The notes beneath the pieces were generated by a model. That model had not been told where the DNA came from. It saw only the letters and a program-made list of their open reading frames with translations, and made no database searches. 10,625 bases of DNA from Bacillota bacterium. Lineage in GTDB: Bacteria; Bacillota; Clostridia; Acetivibrionales; DSM-1351. The stretch spans positions 1 to 10,625 of the forward strand of contig JAEZIV010000078.1 in NCBI GenBank assembly GCA_023436515.1, written 5' to 3'. The first letter of the stretch is position 1. The number at the start of each line of letters is the position of its first letter. Made by a program: the position numbers and the translations under genes. This document shows, one piece after another, positions 1 to 5,057 of this stretch.

Positions 1-206
1 TTATTGCAGAGCGTGAGGACAAAGTCGGGGATATGATTAGTGTTAAATACTATTTTAATCCGTTATTTTTTTGCAGTAGTAAATATTTAAGCCCGGATTT
101 ATATTTTTTGTTTCAGGAGAGTTTAGACGTATATATTCCTGGTTGGGCAAAAGCTAAGTTTCACGAGTTGGGGAATATCAAAAAAGAAAAGCAAAGGAGT
201 GATAAT
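1..206 (+). other. 5' edge, open frame without a clear gene
   Basis: Frame 3 has no stop from position 3 through to 329, so a protein entering from the left could in principle read into the small CxxC gene that follows. The conceptual protein here is rich in Phe and Tyr and I recognise no domain. Frames 1 and 2 are closed by several stops. A good ribosome binding site before the ATG at 207 argues that translation restarts there, so this stretch may be non-coding leader or the tail of an upstream gene fused in frame. I see no convincing promoter or hairpin. Confidence 0.3.
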
Positions 207-329
207 ATGACTAAAGATATTATTTGTATAAATTGCGATAACAAAATTGACTATAGCAAGCAATCATCAAGGTATTTTACTGATGATGATAAACCTATTT
301 GCGAAAAGTGTTGGAACGAAGGAGAGTGA
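207..329 (+). CDS. small two-CxxC zinc-ribbon-like protein
   Basis: A 40-residue protein of unknown function. It has one Cys pair near the N-terminus (CINC, residues 7-10) and a second near the C-terminus (CEKC, about residues 33-36), the layout of a minimal zinc ribbon, so metal binding is inferred. The start was chosen because AAGGAG at 194-199 sits 7 bases before the ATG; the same frame is open all the way to the window edge, so a longer protein cannot be excluded. It ends 4 bases before the terminase small subunit gene and is probably translated from the same message. Such tiny Cys-pair proteins are common fillers in phage packaging regions and may bind nucleic acid or protein, but no role can be assigned. 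Confidence 0.6.
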   Translation: MTKDIICINCDNKIDYSKQSSRYFTDDDKPICEKCWNEGE

Positions 330-333
330 TATT

Positions 334-744
334 ATGGGAGCTGGACAACCTAAGAAGTTTCAATCACCAGAAGAATTGGAACAGCTATTTTTTGAATATA
401 TTGACCATTGCGACAAGAAAGCTTTGTTGCCTAATATCGCCGGGTTTTGTACGTTCTTAAAAAGGATTAAAAAGATTCCGATTCACAGAGATACTTATTA
501 TGCTTATAAAAATGAATATGAAGAATTCTCCGACATAATAAAAAGTATTGATGATGCGTTGGAAGATGCTGTGTTAAATAATAAGAATCAAAAAGAATTA
601 ATCAGGATGGCTTATCTTAACAGCAAATGTGGTTATGCTCAAAAGATTGATATACAAACAAACATCAAAACAACCTCCGAATCAATCACGCCTGAAGCAG
701 CTGACCAGATATTAAAGGATGCGCTTAATAGGGCGAAAACGTAA
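334..744 (+). CDS. terS: terminase small subunit
   Basis: A 136-residue protein resembling the phage gp3-like DNA-packaging (terminase small subunit) family. The N-terminus has the usual pattern: a G-x-G-x-P-K-K-F start, then S-P-E-E-L, then a helix with F-E-Y-I-D-H-C. A central segment carries the R-D-T-Y-Y-x-Y signature followed by a D/E-rich helix (about residues 60-90), and a C-terminal tail closes the protein. In this family the N-terminal half binds the packaging-initiation DNA and the ring passes the DNA to the large subunit. GAAGGAG at 318-324 precedes the ATG at 334. The gene is followed by a long non-coding gap, and the large subunit lies over 4 kb away rather than next door, so accessory genes seem to have been inserted between them. 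The family call is by sequence pattern only; the packaging role is fairly secure. Confidence 0.8.
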   Translation: MGAGQPKKFQSPEELEQLFFEYIDHCDKKALLPNIAGFCTFLKRIKKIPIHRDTYYAYKNEYEEFSDIIKSIDDALEDAVLNNKNQKELIRMAYLNSKCGYAQKIDIQTNIKTTSESITPEAADQILKDALNRAKT

Positions 745-931
745 ATAAGCGAAATTTTAGTTTCGTTGAATTACATTTTTATTAATCACTCAAAAGCGTT
801 GATACTGTAAGAGTTAAGTATCATTACGACTTGATAACTTTTAATGCATAATTACTAAAAATGCATAAAATCGTTAAAAACCAGCGATTTTTGTATAAAC
901 ATACATAATAAAATAGGGATTGCAACCTGAT
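745..931 (+). other. AT-rich intergenic gap with short repeats
   Basis: No open frame with a ribosome binding site lies here. Visible structure: a 7-base inverted repeat TGATACT (800-806) / AGTATCA (817-823) with a 10-base loop; a direct repeat of AATGCATAA at 843-851 and 860-868, 17 bases apart; and a weak AAAATCG / CGATTTT hairpin (867-873 / 885-891) followed by only a short T-run. The 7-base inverted repeat could be an operator or a transcript hairpin. I found no good -35/-10 pair. Confidence 0.4.
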
Positions 932-960
932 AAGAGAGGAACTCCACCTCTCTTTTTATT
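932..960 (+). terminator. Rho-independent terminator
   Basis: An 8-base stem, AAGAGAGG (932-939) with CCTCTCTT (947-954), closes a 7-base loop and runs into a T-rich tail ending at 960. It would end transcripts from the terminase small subunit gene and insulate the HNH gene that follows. Confidence 0.75.
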
Positions 961-996
961 ATGCTATTTTATGGAGTAGCACGAAGGAGGGTGTTA

Positions 997-1563
997 ATGA
1001 ATAAGGGTACTCAAAGCATATTTAGAAGTATATGCAAAGATACAGGAGCAAGTATTCCAGATGGGTTTAAGAACCCTATTAAGGAACTAGAGAGCCATAT
1101 CGCGATGTACGTTTTATATAAGGGCCAACCGTTTGAGTGCTTGATAGATAAACAAGATATAAAGCTTATCAAGAACAATAAAACGTGGATCTGCAAGATA
1201 AATGGTAGTGGAGACAAAATATATATAATTTGTGGTACAAGGCATGGGCACGTACTCTTACATAGGTTACTCACTGGTTGTCCGGATGGAATGGTTGTAG
1301 ATCATATCAATGGTAATACATTTGATAATAGGCGTTCCAATATAAGAGTATGCACTCCTGGAGTAAACATGCTAAATAAAAAGAAATACAATAGTAATAA
1401 GACTGGGGTAACTGGAATTATCGAGCACAGAGGTAATTACAGGCTAACCATTGCAAGGCAATTCAATAACCTTGATTTTGCTATAAAAGCCAAACAAGAG
1501 ATACAACACATCATTGATTATTATAGTGACATGGATGCGGCTAGGAGGGTTGGCAAAACGTAG
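997..1563 (+). CDS. HNH endonuclease, free-standing
   Basis: A 188-residue HNH-family nuclease. The nuclease core is clear: HRLL at residues 89-92, then V-D-H-I-N-G-N (101-107) with the catalytic His at 103, then D-N-R-R-S-N-I-R-V with conserved Asn at 111 and 115. The motif S-N-K-T-G-V-T-G-I (about 133-141) follows, the typical start of the AP2-like DNA-binding repeat found after HNH domains in phage endonucleases. The N-terminal 75 residues are not recognised. The ATG at 997 is chosen over an in-frame ATG at 961 because AAGGAGG at 984-990 precedes it with good spacing. The gene sits between a terminator and a GC-rich palindrome. It may be a homing endonuclease that entered the packaging region, or a packaging partner of terminase as known for some HNH-containing phages; the sequence alone does not decide. 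Confidence 0.88.
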   Translation: MNKGTQSIFRSICKDTGASIPDGFKNPIKELESHIAMYVLYKGQPFECLIDKQDIKLIKNNKTWICKINGSGDKIYIICGTRHGHVLLHRLLTGCPDGMVVDHINGNTFDNRRSNIRVCTPGVNMLNKKKYNSNKTGVTGIIEHRGNYRLTIARQFNNLDFAIKAKQEIQHIIDYYSDMDAARRVGKT

Positions 1564-1596
1564 AGGTCGGCCAGCTCCTGACTGTATAAAACCATG

Positions 1597-1608
1597 ACCC
1601 CCGGGGGT
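1597..1608. other. GC-rich perfect palindrome, candidate packaging-site element
   Basis: ACCCCCGGGGGT is a perfect 12-base palindrome, followed by a second G-run (GGGG at 1609-1612). It is by far the most GC-rich spot in an AT-rich window and lies 33 bases after the HNH gene in a non-coding gap. GC-rich symmetric sequence beside HNH and terminase genes is what a cohesive-end site can look like, but no overhang can be read from sequence alone. It could also be a simple hairpin. Confidence 0.35.
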
Positions 1609-1677
1609 GGGGTACAGCCATCAATATTTAAATAACCTCGACCAAAATAAAAAGGCGAGTTGAAAGCGAGGTAAATA

Positions 1678-1920
1678 ATGAAATGTGATTCATGCAAAAA
1701 TAAATCATTCTGTAAGTATACAGAAGAATGTAAAGAAATCGATCAGGCTGTTAATGATCTTAATAGTGGAAAAGATCAAGTATTCAAGGTGTCTCTTAGT
1801 TGCAGTTACTTTGAAGCATATATGCCGGTAATAAAAAATCCTTTATGCGATTCTTTAAACAGTTCACATTCACAGTACTGGGAGCAAATACTATTAATGC
1901 CAAAGTCACAAGGGGTATAA
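1678..1920 (+). CDS. small Cys-rich protein
   Basis: An 80-residue protein of unknown function. Cysteines at 3, 6, 12 and 18 give a compact C-x2-C-x5-C-x5-C N-terminus, followed by a helical Asp/Lys stretch and a later S-C-S-Y-F-E segment (41-46). Small phage and clostridial proteins with this plan are familiar to me as uncharacterised. The last 35 residues look like an unrelated extension. The start is supported by GCGAGGT at 1666-1672, six bases before the ATG. That site can pair with ACCTCG at 1635-1640, so translation might be dampened by RNA folding. The gene is the last before the tRNA cluster. Metal binding is inferred from the Cys spacing only. Confidence 0.65.
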   Translation: MKCDSCKNKSFCKYTEECKEIDQAVNDLNSGKDQVFKVSLSCSYFEAYMPVIKNPLCDSLNSSHSQYWEQILLMPKSQGV

Positions 1921-1933
1921 GATAACAAATAAT

Positions 1934-2046
1934 GGGCAGTGCCGGAATAAGACGGTATGAAGGGCATTAGATAGATACCAGAAGGAAGATTTAATCTCAC
2001 CGGGTTGATAAAAGCTATCGTGCAAAGTGGAATTCTTTGCCTGCCC
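1934..2046 (+). ncRNA. candidate structured RNA upstream of tRNA-Gln
   Basis: The outer bases pair: GGGCAG (1934-1939) with CTGCCC (2041-2046). Directly before the 3' strand stands a hairpin with a 6-base stem and 7-base loop (GCAAAG 2022-2027 / CTTTGC 2035-2040). Just after the 5' strand is a short hairpin (CCG 1942-1944 / CGG 1953-1955). This recalls the acceptor, D-arm and T-arm geometry of a tRNA, but the T-loop is not canonical, no CCA follows and the middle holds about 65 bases. The middle has GATAG (1970-1974) / CTATC (2015-2019) and AGAT / ATCT (1987-1997). It also has GGTTGATAAAA, closely matching the GGCTGATAAAA of the spacer elements further on. Probably a structured transcript, not a tRNA; function unknown. 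Confidence 0.45.
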
Positions 2047-2055
2047 CAAAAATAT

Positions 2056-2129
2056 AGCCGATTAGTGTAATGGTAGCACATGTGATTTTGGATCATACAG
2101 TTAAGGTTCGAATCCTTAATCGGTTGCCA
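2056..2129 (+). tRNA. tRNA-Gln (anticodon TTG)
   Basis: A full cloverleaf with encoded CCA. Acceptor AGCCGAT (2056-2062) pairs with ATCGGTT (2119-2125) through one G-T wobble, with G as discriminator. The D-arm is GTGT / GCAC around a loop with GG. The anticodon stem TGTGA / TCATA holds the loop TTTTGGA with anticodon TTG at 2088-2090. The T-arm is TAAGG / CCTTA around TTCGAAT. Reads CAA (and CAG by wobble). First member of the tRNA cluster. Confidence 0.95.
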
Positions 2130-2136
2130 AAAAAAG

Positions 2137-2198
2137 CTGGAAAGACATTTGTAATTAGTACATGGAGTGTCCAGTTTGGTTGAGTGGTTTAGTCCAAA
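2137..2198 (+). other. structured spacer between tRNAs, with a Ser/Leu-like D-arm
   Basis: CTGG (2137-2140) and ACA (2145-2147) can pair with TGTCCAG (2168-2174), enclosing a hairpin TGTA / TACA (2150-2162). Next comes TTTGG / CCAAA (2175-2179 / 2194-2198) around a loop containing GAGTGGTTTA, the exact wording of many tRNA-Ser and tRNA-Leu D-loops. It may be the displaced 5' half of the tRNA-Ser whose 3' half lies downstream, or a separate RNA element. No acceptor partner for it is found. Confidence 0.35.
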
Positions 2199-2207
2199 GC
2201 AACATAT

Positions 2208-2314
2208 GTTCGCCGAGGTTCAAAGGGCTGTAGTCTATGTGTGGGTGACTGATTTGAAATTGGTCTACATGTGGTCATAACAGTTGATAGGTTCGATTCC
2301 TTTCACGAACGCCA
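2208..2314 (+). tRNA. tRNA-Ser-like gene (anticodon TGA), degenerate or interrupted
   Basis: The 3' half is tRNA-like: anticodon stem GACTGA (2247-2252) / TTGGTC (2260-2265), loop TTTGAAA with anticodon TGA at 2255-2257, a small variable arm, T-loop TTCGATT, and an encoded CCA ending at 2314. GTTCG (2208-2212) pairs with CGAAC (2306-2310) as a possible acceptor, and GCC (2212-2214) with GGC can form a D-arm. Faults: only 5 acceptor pairs, a T-T mismatch in the T-stem, overlap of acceptor and D-stem at 2212, and about 17 extra bases before the anticodon stem. At 107 bases it is too long even for a long-variable-arm tRNA. The extra bases match the spacer RNA element found twice downstream, so the gene may be interrupted. 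It would read UCA codons if functional. Confidence 0.45.
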
Positions 2315-2324
2315 AACAACTTTA

Positions 2325-2397
2325 AATTAGCCGAGGGTGGCGTGGAAAGATAAGGGCGGTACCGCAAATAGAGTGACCGTGTGTAGGCTGATAAAAC
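2325..2397 (+). ncRNA. tRNA-spacer structured RNA element, copy 1
   Basis: ATTAGCC (2326-2332) pairs with GGCTGAT (2386-2392) to close the element. Inside are GAGGGTGG, an AAAG stretch, and a hairpin CGGT (2357-2360) / ACCG (2376-2379) directly followed by TGTGTAGGCTGAT. The second copy after tRNA-Thr keeps the flanks and closing stem but has different, still complementary bases in the inner hairpin. That compensatory change points to a folded RNA rather than a DNA site. It lies between two tRNAs and is probably cut from the same transcript. Function unknown. Confidence 0.55.
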
Positions 2398-2403
2398 AAA
2401 TAC

Positions 2404-2480
2404 GCCCCATTAGCTCAGATGGTTAGAGCGGTTGTCTTGTAAATAACAGGTCGTGGGTTCGATTCCTACATGGGGCTCCA
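2404..2480 (+). tRNA. tRNA-Thr (anticodon TGT)
   Basis: A canonical 77-base cloverleaf with encoded CCA. Acceptor GCCCCAT (2404-2410) pairs fully with ATGGGGC (2470-2476), with T as discriminator. The D-arm is GCTC / GAGC. The anticodon stem GTTGT / ATAAC holds the loop CTTGTAA with anticodon TGT at 2436-2438. The T-arm is GTGGG / CCTAC around TTCGATT. Reads ACA. Confidence 0.97.
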
Positions 2481-2484
2481 ATAG

Positions 2485-2546
2485 AATTAGCCGAGGAGTG
2501 GAGAGGGAAAGGATGACTGAGCGAGTCTGTGTAGGCTGATTAAAAC
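2485..2546 (+). ncRNA. tRNA-spacer structured RNA element, copy 2
   Basis: AATTAGCC (2485-2492) pairs with GGCTGATT (2534-2541), eight pairs with one wobble. Inside are GAGGAGTGG, GGGAAAGG and a hairpin GACT (2515-2518) / AGTC (2524-2527) followed by TGTGTAGGCTGATTAAAAC. It shares both ends and order with the copy at 2325-2397 while the inner hairpin has changed on both sides. It ends one base before the ribosome binding site of the next gene, so its folding could affect that gene. Confidence 0.55.
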
Positions 2547-2556
2547 AGGAGGGACT

Positions 2557-2712
2557 ATGGAAGATTCATTAAGCTATATAATAAACGAATGGTTAGAAGA
2601 AAATAATATCCATTGTAGAAATTGCAAATATAACAATAAACATAGGTCGGAAAGCCCGTGTAATGAATGTATAGTAAACACAGACATACAAGTACATTAT
2701 GAGCCAAAATAA
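2557..2712 (+). CDS. small zinc-ribbon-like protein
   Basis: A 51-residue protein of unknown function. The N-terminal third is an acidic helix; then C-R-N-C at 20-23 and P-C-N-E-C at 34-38 make two Cys pairs 11 residues apart, a typical small zinc-binding knuckle. AGGAGGG at 2547-2553 precedes the ATG at 2557 with a short 3-4 base spacer. It lies right after the last tRNA-spacer element and ends directly before a terminator, so it is probably the last gene of the tRNA transcript. The reading frame, Cys pairs and ribosome binding site make it credible despite its size. Zinc binding is inferred. Confidence 0.65.
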   Translation: MEDSLSYIINEWLEENNIHCRNCKYNNKHRSESPCNECIVNTDIQVHYEPK

Positions 2713-2714
2713 AT

Positions 2715-2738
2715 AGAACTCTAGAGGTTCTTTTTTTA
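2715..2738 (+). terminator. Rho-independent terminator
   Basis: AGAACT (2715-2720) pairs with GGTTCT (2726-2731) around a 5-base loop, followed by a run of seven T (2731-2737). It starts 2 bases after the stop codon of the 51-residue gene and would close the tRNA-cluster transcript. Confidence 0.8.
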
Positions 2739-2766
2739 TGCACAAAATAAATGGAGGAACAAAAAA

Positions 2767-2967
2767 ATGAAAGTATGTTGTTGCCAATTGGCTGGAACGA
2801 ATACATGTGAATCATGTGGGGGTAACAATTTATTGTCACATCTTAATAAGACAATAACCCAACAAGATATAGACAATGCTAGAATACGACAAATAGATAA
2901 ACAAATTGAGATGCTTAGGCACGAAAAAGAACTTCTACAGTTAGGTTGTGGAGTGCTCAGATATTAA
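2767..2967 (+). CDS. small Cys-rich protein with helical tail
   Basis: A 66-residue protein of unknown function. The N-terminus is crowded with cysteines (C4, C5, C6, then C14-x2-C17), suggesting metal binding. From about residue 33 it is a charged helix with heptad-like I/L spacing, so a short coiled coil or dimer is plausible. TGGAGGA at 2752-2758 precedes the ATG at 2767. It is the first gene after the terminator at 2715-2738 and lies 38 bases before the metallophosphoesterase gene, probably in its operon. No family recognised. Confidence 0.6.
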   Translation: MKVCCCQLAGTNTCESCGGNNLLSHLNKTITQQDIDNARIRQIDKQIEMLRHEKELLQLGCGVLRY

Positions 2968-3005
2968 TTAGATGGTGTATTTATGCAACAAATAAGGAGG
3001 TCAAC

Positions 3006-4106
3006 ATGGACTGGCACGATAAAGCGATAGAACTCCATAAACAAGGGTTTGGATATAAACGAATAGGTAAAGAACTGGGCATATCTCACAAGACGGTTGA
3101 AAGCCATATACAGAAATATAAGCGCACGCTAGACACTACAACAAATACTCCACAACAACAGAAATCCGACATTCAAACCGAACTAATCAAAGACTTGCAG
3201 AAACAAAGTAGCAGGTCTTTTTTAATGCAAAAATATAAGATAACCGACCGCATATTAACCGCTTACATAGAGGATATACAAGACAAAGGATATCAAGTTA
3301 CAGAGGATAATGAAACAGTTAAGATATGCAAGGATATTATTCCTAACATTAACCAGCATAAAGCAGCCTGGAATGGTGAAAAGGTAATAAGATTTGGATT
3401 AATGGGGGATACACAGATTAATTCAAAGTATACCCAATTAACTCACTTACATAGCTTATATAATATTTATGCTTCAGAAGGTATTACAGACGTATACCAC
3501 ACCGGAGACATGGACGAGGGCGAGGAAATGCGTGTTGGGCATAAGTATGAATGCTATACGCAGGGCGCTGATGATCATGTTAAGGAAATAGTCAAGATAT
3601 ACCCAAAAAGAGAGGGAATAACTACTCATTTCATCACTGGAAACCATGATGCAAGCATAATTAAACGTTGTGGTTACGATATTGGACATGCAATACAATC
3701 TAAGCGACCTGATATGCATTACTTGGGTAACAGCGAAGCAATAGTAAACCTGACACCTAACTGCACAATGCAGCTTAGCCACCCACTTGATGGAACCGCT
3801 TATGCAATATCATATAAGACACAAAAAATGATTGATGCAATGTCCGGCGGTGAGAAGCCGAACATACTTGCTATAGGCCATTACCATAAATCAGAATACA
3901 TATTCTACCGTAATGTCCACGCTTTTCAAACAGGTTGCTTTCAGGCTCAAACTCCTTTCATGAAGGGCAAAGGTTTAGCGGCTATGATGGGCGGTTACAT
4001 AGTAGAAATCCACGTTACTGATGATGGGACAATAAGCCGAATAAAGAGTGAGTTTATCCCTTTTTATAAGGCTATAAAAGACGATTATTTGAATTGGAGG
4101 GGTTAA
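3006..4106 (+). CDS. HTH-metallophosphoesterase
   Basis: A 366-residue calcineurin-like phosphoesterase with a DNA-binding-like front. Residues 1-40 form a helix-turn-helix (R-I-G-K-E-L-G-I-S-H-K-T-V), and residues 69-97 look like a second, weaker one. The metal site follows in order: G-D-T-Q at 134-137, G-D-M-D at 167-170, G-N-H-D at 212-215, S-H-P at 258-260 and G-H-Y-H at 291-294. These are the usual two-metal ligands, except that Gln replaces the common His in the first GDxH. The family cleaves phosphate esters, often nucleic acid or nucleotides; the substrate here is unknown. The ATG at 3006 is chosen because AAGGAGG at 2994-3000 precedes it; an in-frame ATG at 2946 lies inside the previous gene without a good site. 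The next gene starts one base after its stop. The HTH suggests it acts on DNA. Confidence 0.88.
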   Translation: MDWHDKAIELHKQGFGYKRIGKELGISHKTVESHIQKYKRTLDTTTNTPQQQKSDIQTELIKDLQKQSSRSFLMQKYKITDRILTAYIEDIQDKGYQVTEDNETVKICKDIIPNINQHKAAWNGEKVIRFGLMGDTQINSKYTQLTHLHSLYNIYASEGITDVYHTGDMDEGEEMRVGHKYECYTQGADDHVKEIVKIYPKREGITTHFITGNHDASIIKRCGYDIGHAIQSKRPDMHYLGNSEAIVNLTPNCTMQLSHPLDGTAYAISYKTQKMIDAMSGGEKPNILAIGHYHKSEYIFYRNVHAFQTGCFQAQTPFMKGKGLAAMMGGYIVEIHVTDDGTISRIKSEFIPFYKAIKDDYLNWRG

Positions 4107-4107
4107 T

Positions 4108-4449
4108 TTGACAGAGTTTGAACGAATATTATCCACTGAATACAGCGAAAAGTTTGACGATTTACGCAAGAAAGCAATGGTAATGGGGCATTACAAATAT
4201 GGCAGCGTGAAGAAAAACCGTGACTTAAAGTGTACCGATATGATAGGTTCAATAGAAAAGCGAATCAAAAAGTATATGGAAACCGGGAATACTGAGTTCC
4301 TTGTTGACATTGCCAATTTCGCAATGATTGAGTTTATGTACCCGGCACACCCAAATGGACATTATGAGCCAACCGACAGCAACCAAAGCCCCGGACTTGA
4401 AGGAATGAGTTACAAAGAAGTTGAAGAATTTCTGAAAAATGAGGATTAA
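4108..4449 (+). CDS. conserved phage protein of unknown function
   Basis: A 113-residue soluble, mainly helical protein. Landmarks are H-Y-K-Y-G-S (28-33), I-E-K-R-I-K-K-Y-M-E-T-G-N (49-61), D-I-A-N-F-A-M-I-E (67-75) and a C-terminal T-D-S-N-Q-S-P-G-L (89-97). The acidic helix pair recalls all-alpha nucleotide pyrophosphohydrolases (MazG-like), but I cannot place the metal ligands and do not claim it. The start is a TTG at 4108 behind a strong GGAGGGG at 4097-4103, one base after the phosphoesterase stop. The DUF4406 gene starts 3 bases after its own stop, so the genes are tightly coupled. A role in nucleotide metabolism would suit that neighbour. Confidence 0.8.
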   Translation: MTEFERILSTEYSEKFDDLRKKAMVMGHYKYGSVKKNRDLKCTDMIGSIEKRIKKYMETGNTEFLVDIANFAMIEFMYPAHPNGHYEPTDSNQSPGLEGMSYKEVEEFLKNED

Positions 4450-4452
4450 GTC

Positions 4453-4743
4453 ATGAAGTATTACATAGCAGGGAAAATAACAGGACTTGAAGATTACAAG
4501 TCTTTTTTTAATGCTGTCGAGAAGGAACTTAAAGATCAAGGGCATTTAGTTATGAATCCGGCTGTATTGCCTGAAGGATTTCCTTGGGAAAGTTATATGC
4601 CTATATGTTATGCCATGATAGACGCTTGTGATGCTGTCTATATGCTTGACAACTGGAAAGAAAGCGCAGGGGCAAGGCTTGAATATGACTATTCAGTAGA
4701 TAAAGGCAAATTAATCTCAATGAAATGCCCAGTTAACATTTGA
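4453..4743 (+). CDS. DUF4406 protein, nucleoside 2-deoxyribosyltransferase-like
   Basis: A 96-residue single-domain protein matching the DUF4406 pattern. The N-terminal strand K-Y-Y-I-A-G-K-I-T-G (2-11) is the phosphate-binding start of this fold; N-P-A-V-L-P follows (35-40), then Y-M-P-I-C-Y-A-M-I-D-A-C-D (48-60). The S-A-G-A-R-L-E motif (71-77) carries the Glu that is the nucleophile in true deoxyribosyltransferases. The superfamily cleaves or moves bases on deoxynucleosides; in phages such proteins may remodel nucleotide pools, but most DUF4406 members are untested. Length is as expected for the family. It starts 3 bases after the preceding stop and lies 18 bases before the HExxH gene. Confidence 0.85.
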   Translation: MKYYIAGKITGLEDYKSFFNAVEKELKDQGHLVMNPAVLPEGFPWESYMPICYAMIDACDAVYMLDNWKESAGARLEYDYSVDKGKLISMKCPVNI

Positions 4744-4761
4744 AGAAGCGGAGGGGTAGAA

Positions 4762-5049
4762 GTGAACATACCTAATAAAGTTAAAATTGGCGGTCAAGAA
4801 TATGATGTTAGATTAGTTCCAAAAGTAAACACTGATAATCGAAATTGTGACGGTCAAATAACTTACAGCGAGCAACTAATTGAAATAAGGGACGATTTAA
4901 AAAGCGATTATCTTGATTGTGTTTTTGTCCACGAAATACTCCACGGGATATATGAACATTGCGGATTTGAACAGGACGAAAACACAATAGACAGGCTTTC
5001 TAGGGCTTTGCAAATGGTTATTAAAGATAACCCTGGGATATTTAAGTAG
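4762..5049 (+). CDS. small HExxH putative metallopeptidase-like protein
   Basis: A 95-residue protein with H-E-I-L-H at residues 57-61, the zinc-binding and catalytic motif of many metallopeptidases, preceded by a beta-rich half (V-K-I-G-G-Q-E-Y-D-V; I-T-Y-S-E-Q-L-I-E-I-R). Acidic residues after the motif, such as E73 in Q-D-E-N, could give the third ligand. Small phage proteins with this plan are often found near packaging genes. They resemble the ImmA/IrrE-type fold in miniature, but the target is unknown. The start is GTG at 4762 behind GGAGGGG at 4750-4756. The large terminase starts 8 bases after its stop, within the same AGGTGA ribosome binding site. Confidence 0.8.
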   Translation: MNIPNKVKIGGQEYDVRLVPKVNTDNRNCDGQITYSEQLIEIRDDLKSDYLDCVFVHEILHGIYEHCGFEQDENTIDRLSRALQMVIKDNPGIFK

Positions 5050-5057
5050 GTGACACC

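Noticed and set aside
108..137. Promoter TTGTTT - 18 bases - TATATT
   Set aside because: A weak match in AT-rich sequence, expected by chance.
997..1563. HNH gene as part of an intron or an IscB-type (HEARO/OMEGA) system
   Set aside because: No RuvC motifs in the protein, no group I intron core seen around it, and it does not interrupt a gene with matching exon ends.
1934..2046. tmRNA
   Set aside because: No CCA end, no TTC in the T-loop and no resume reading frame with a tag peptide; far shorter than a tmRNA.
2325..2546. CRISPR array
   Set aside because: Only two similar copies, with tRNA-Thr between them and internal sequence differences; no repeat-spacer regularity.
2485..2546. Hammerhead or other small self-cleaving ribozyme
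   Set aside because: CTGAT occurs, but the full CTGATGA...GAAA core is missing, and no other ribozyme core that I know fits.
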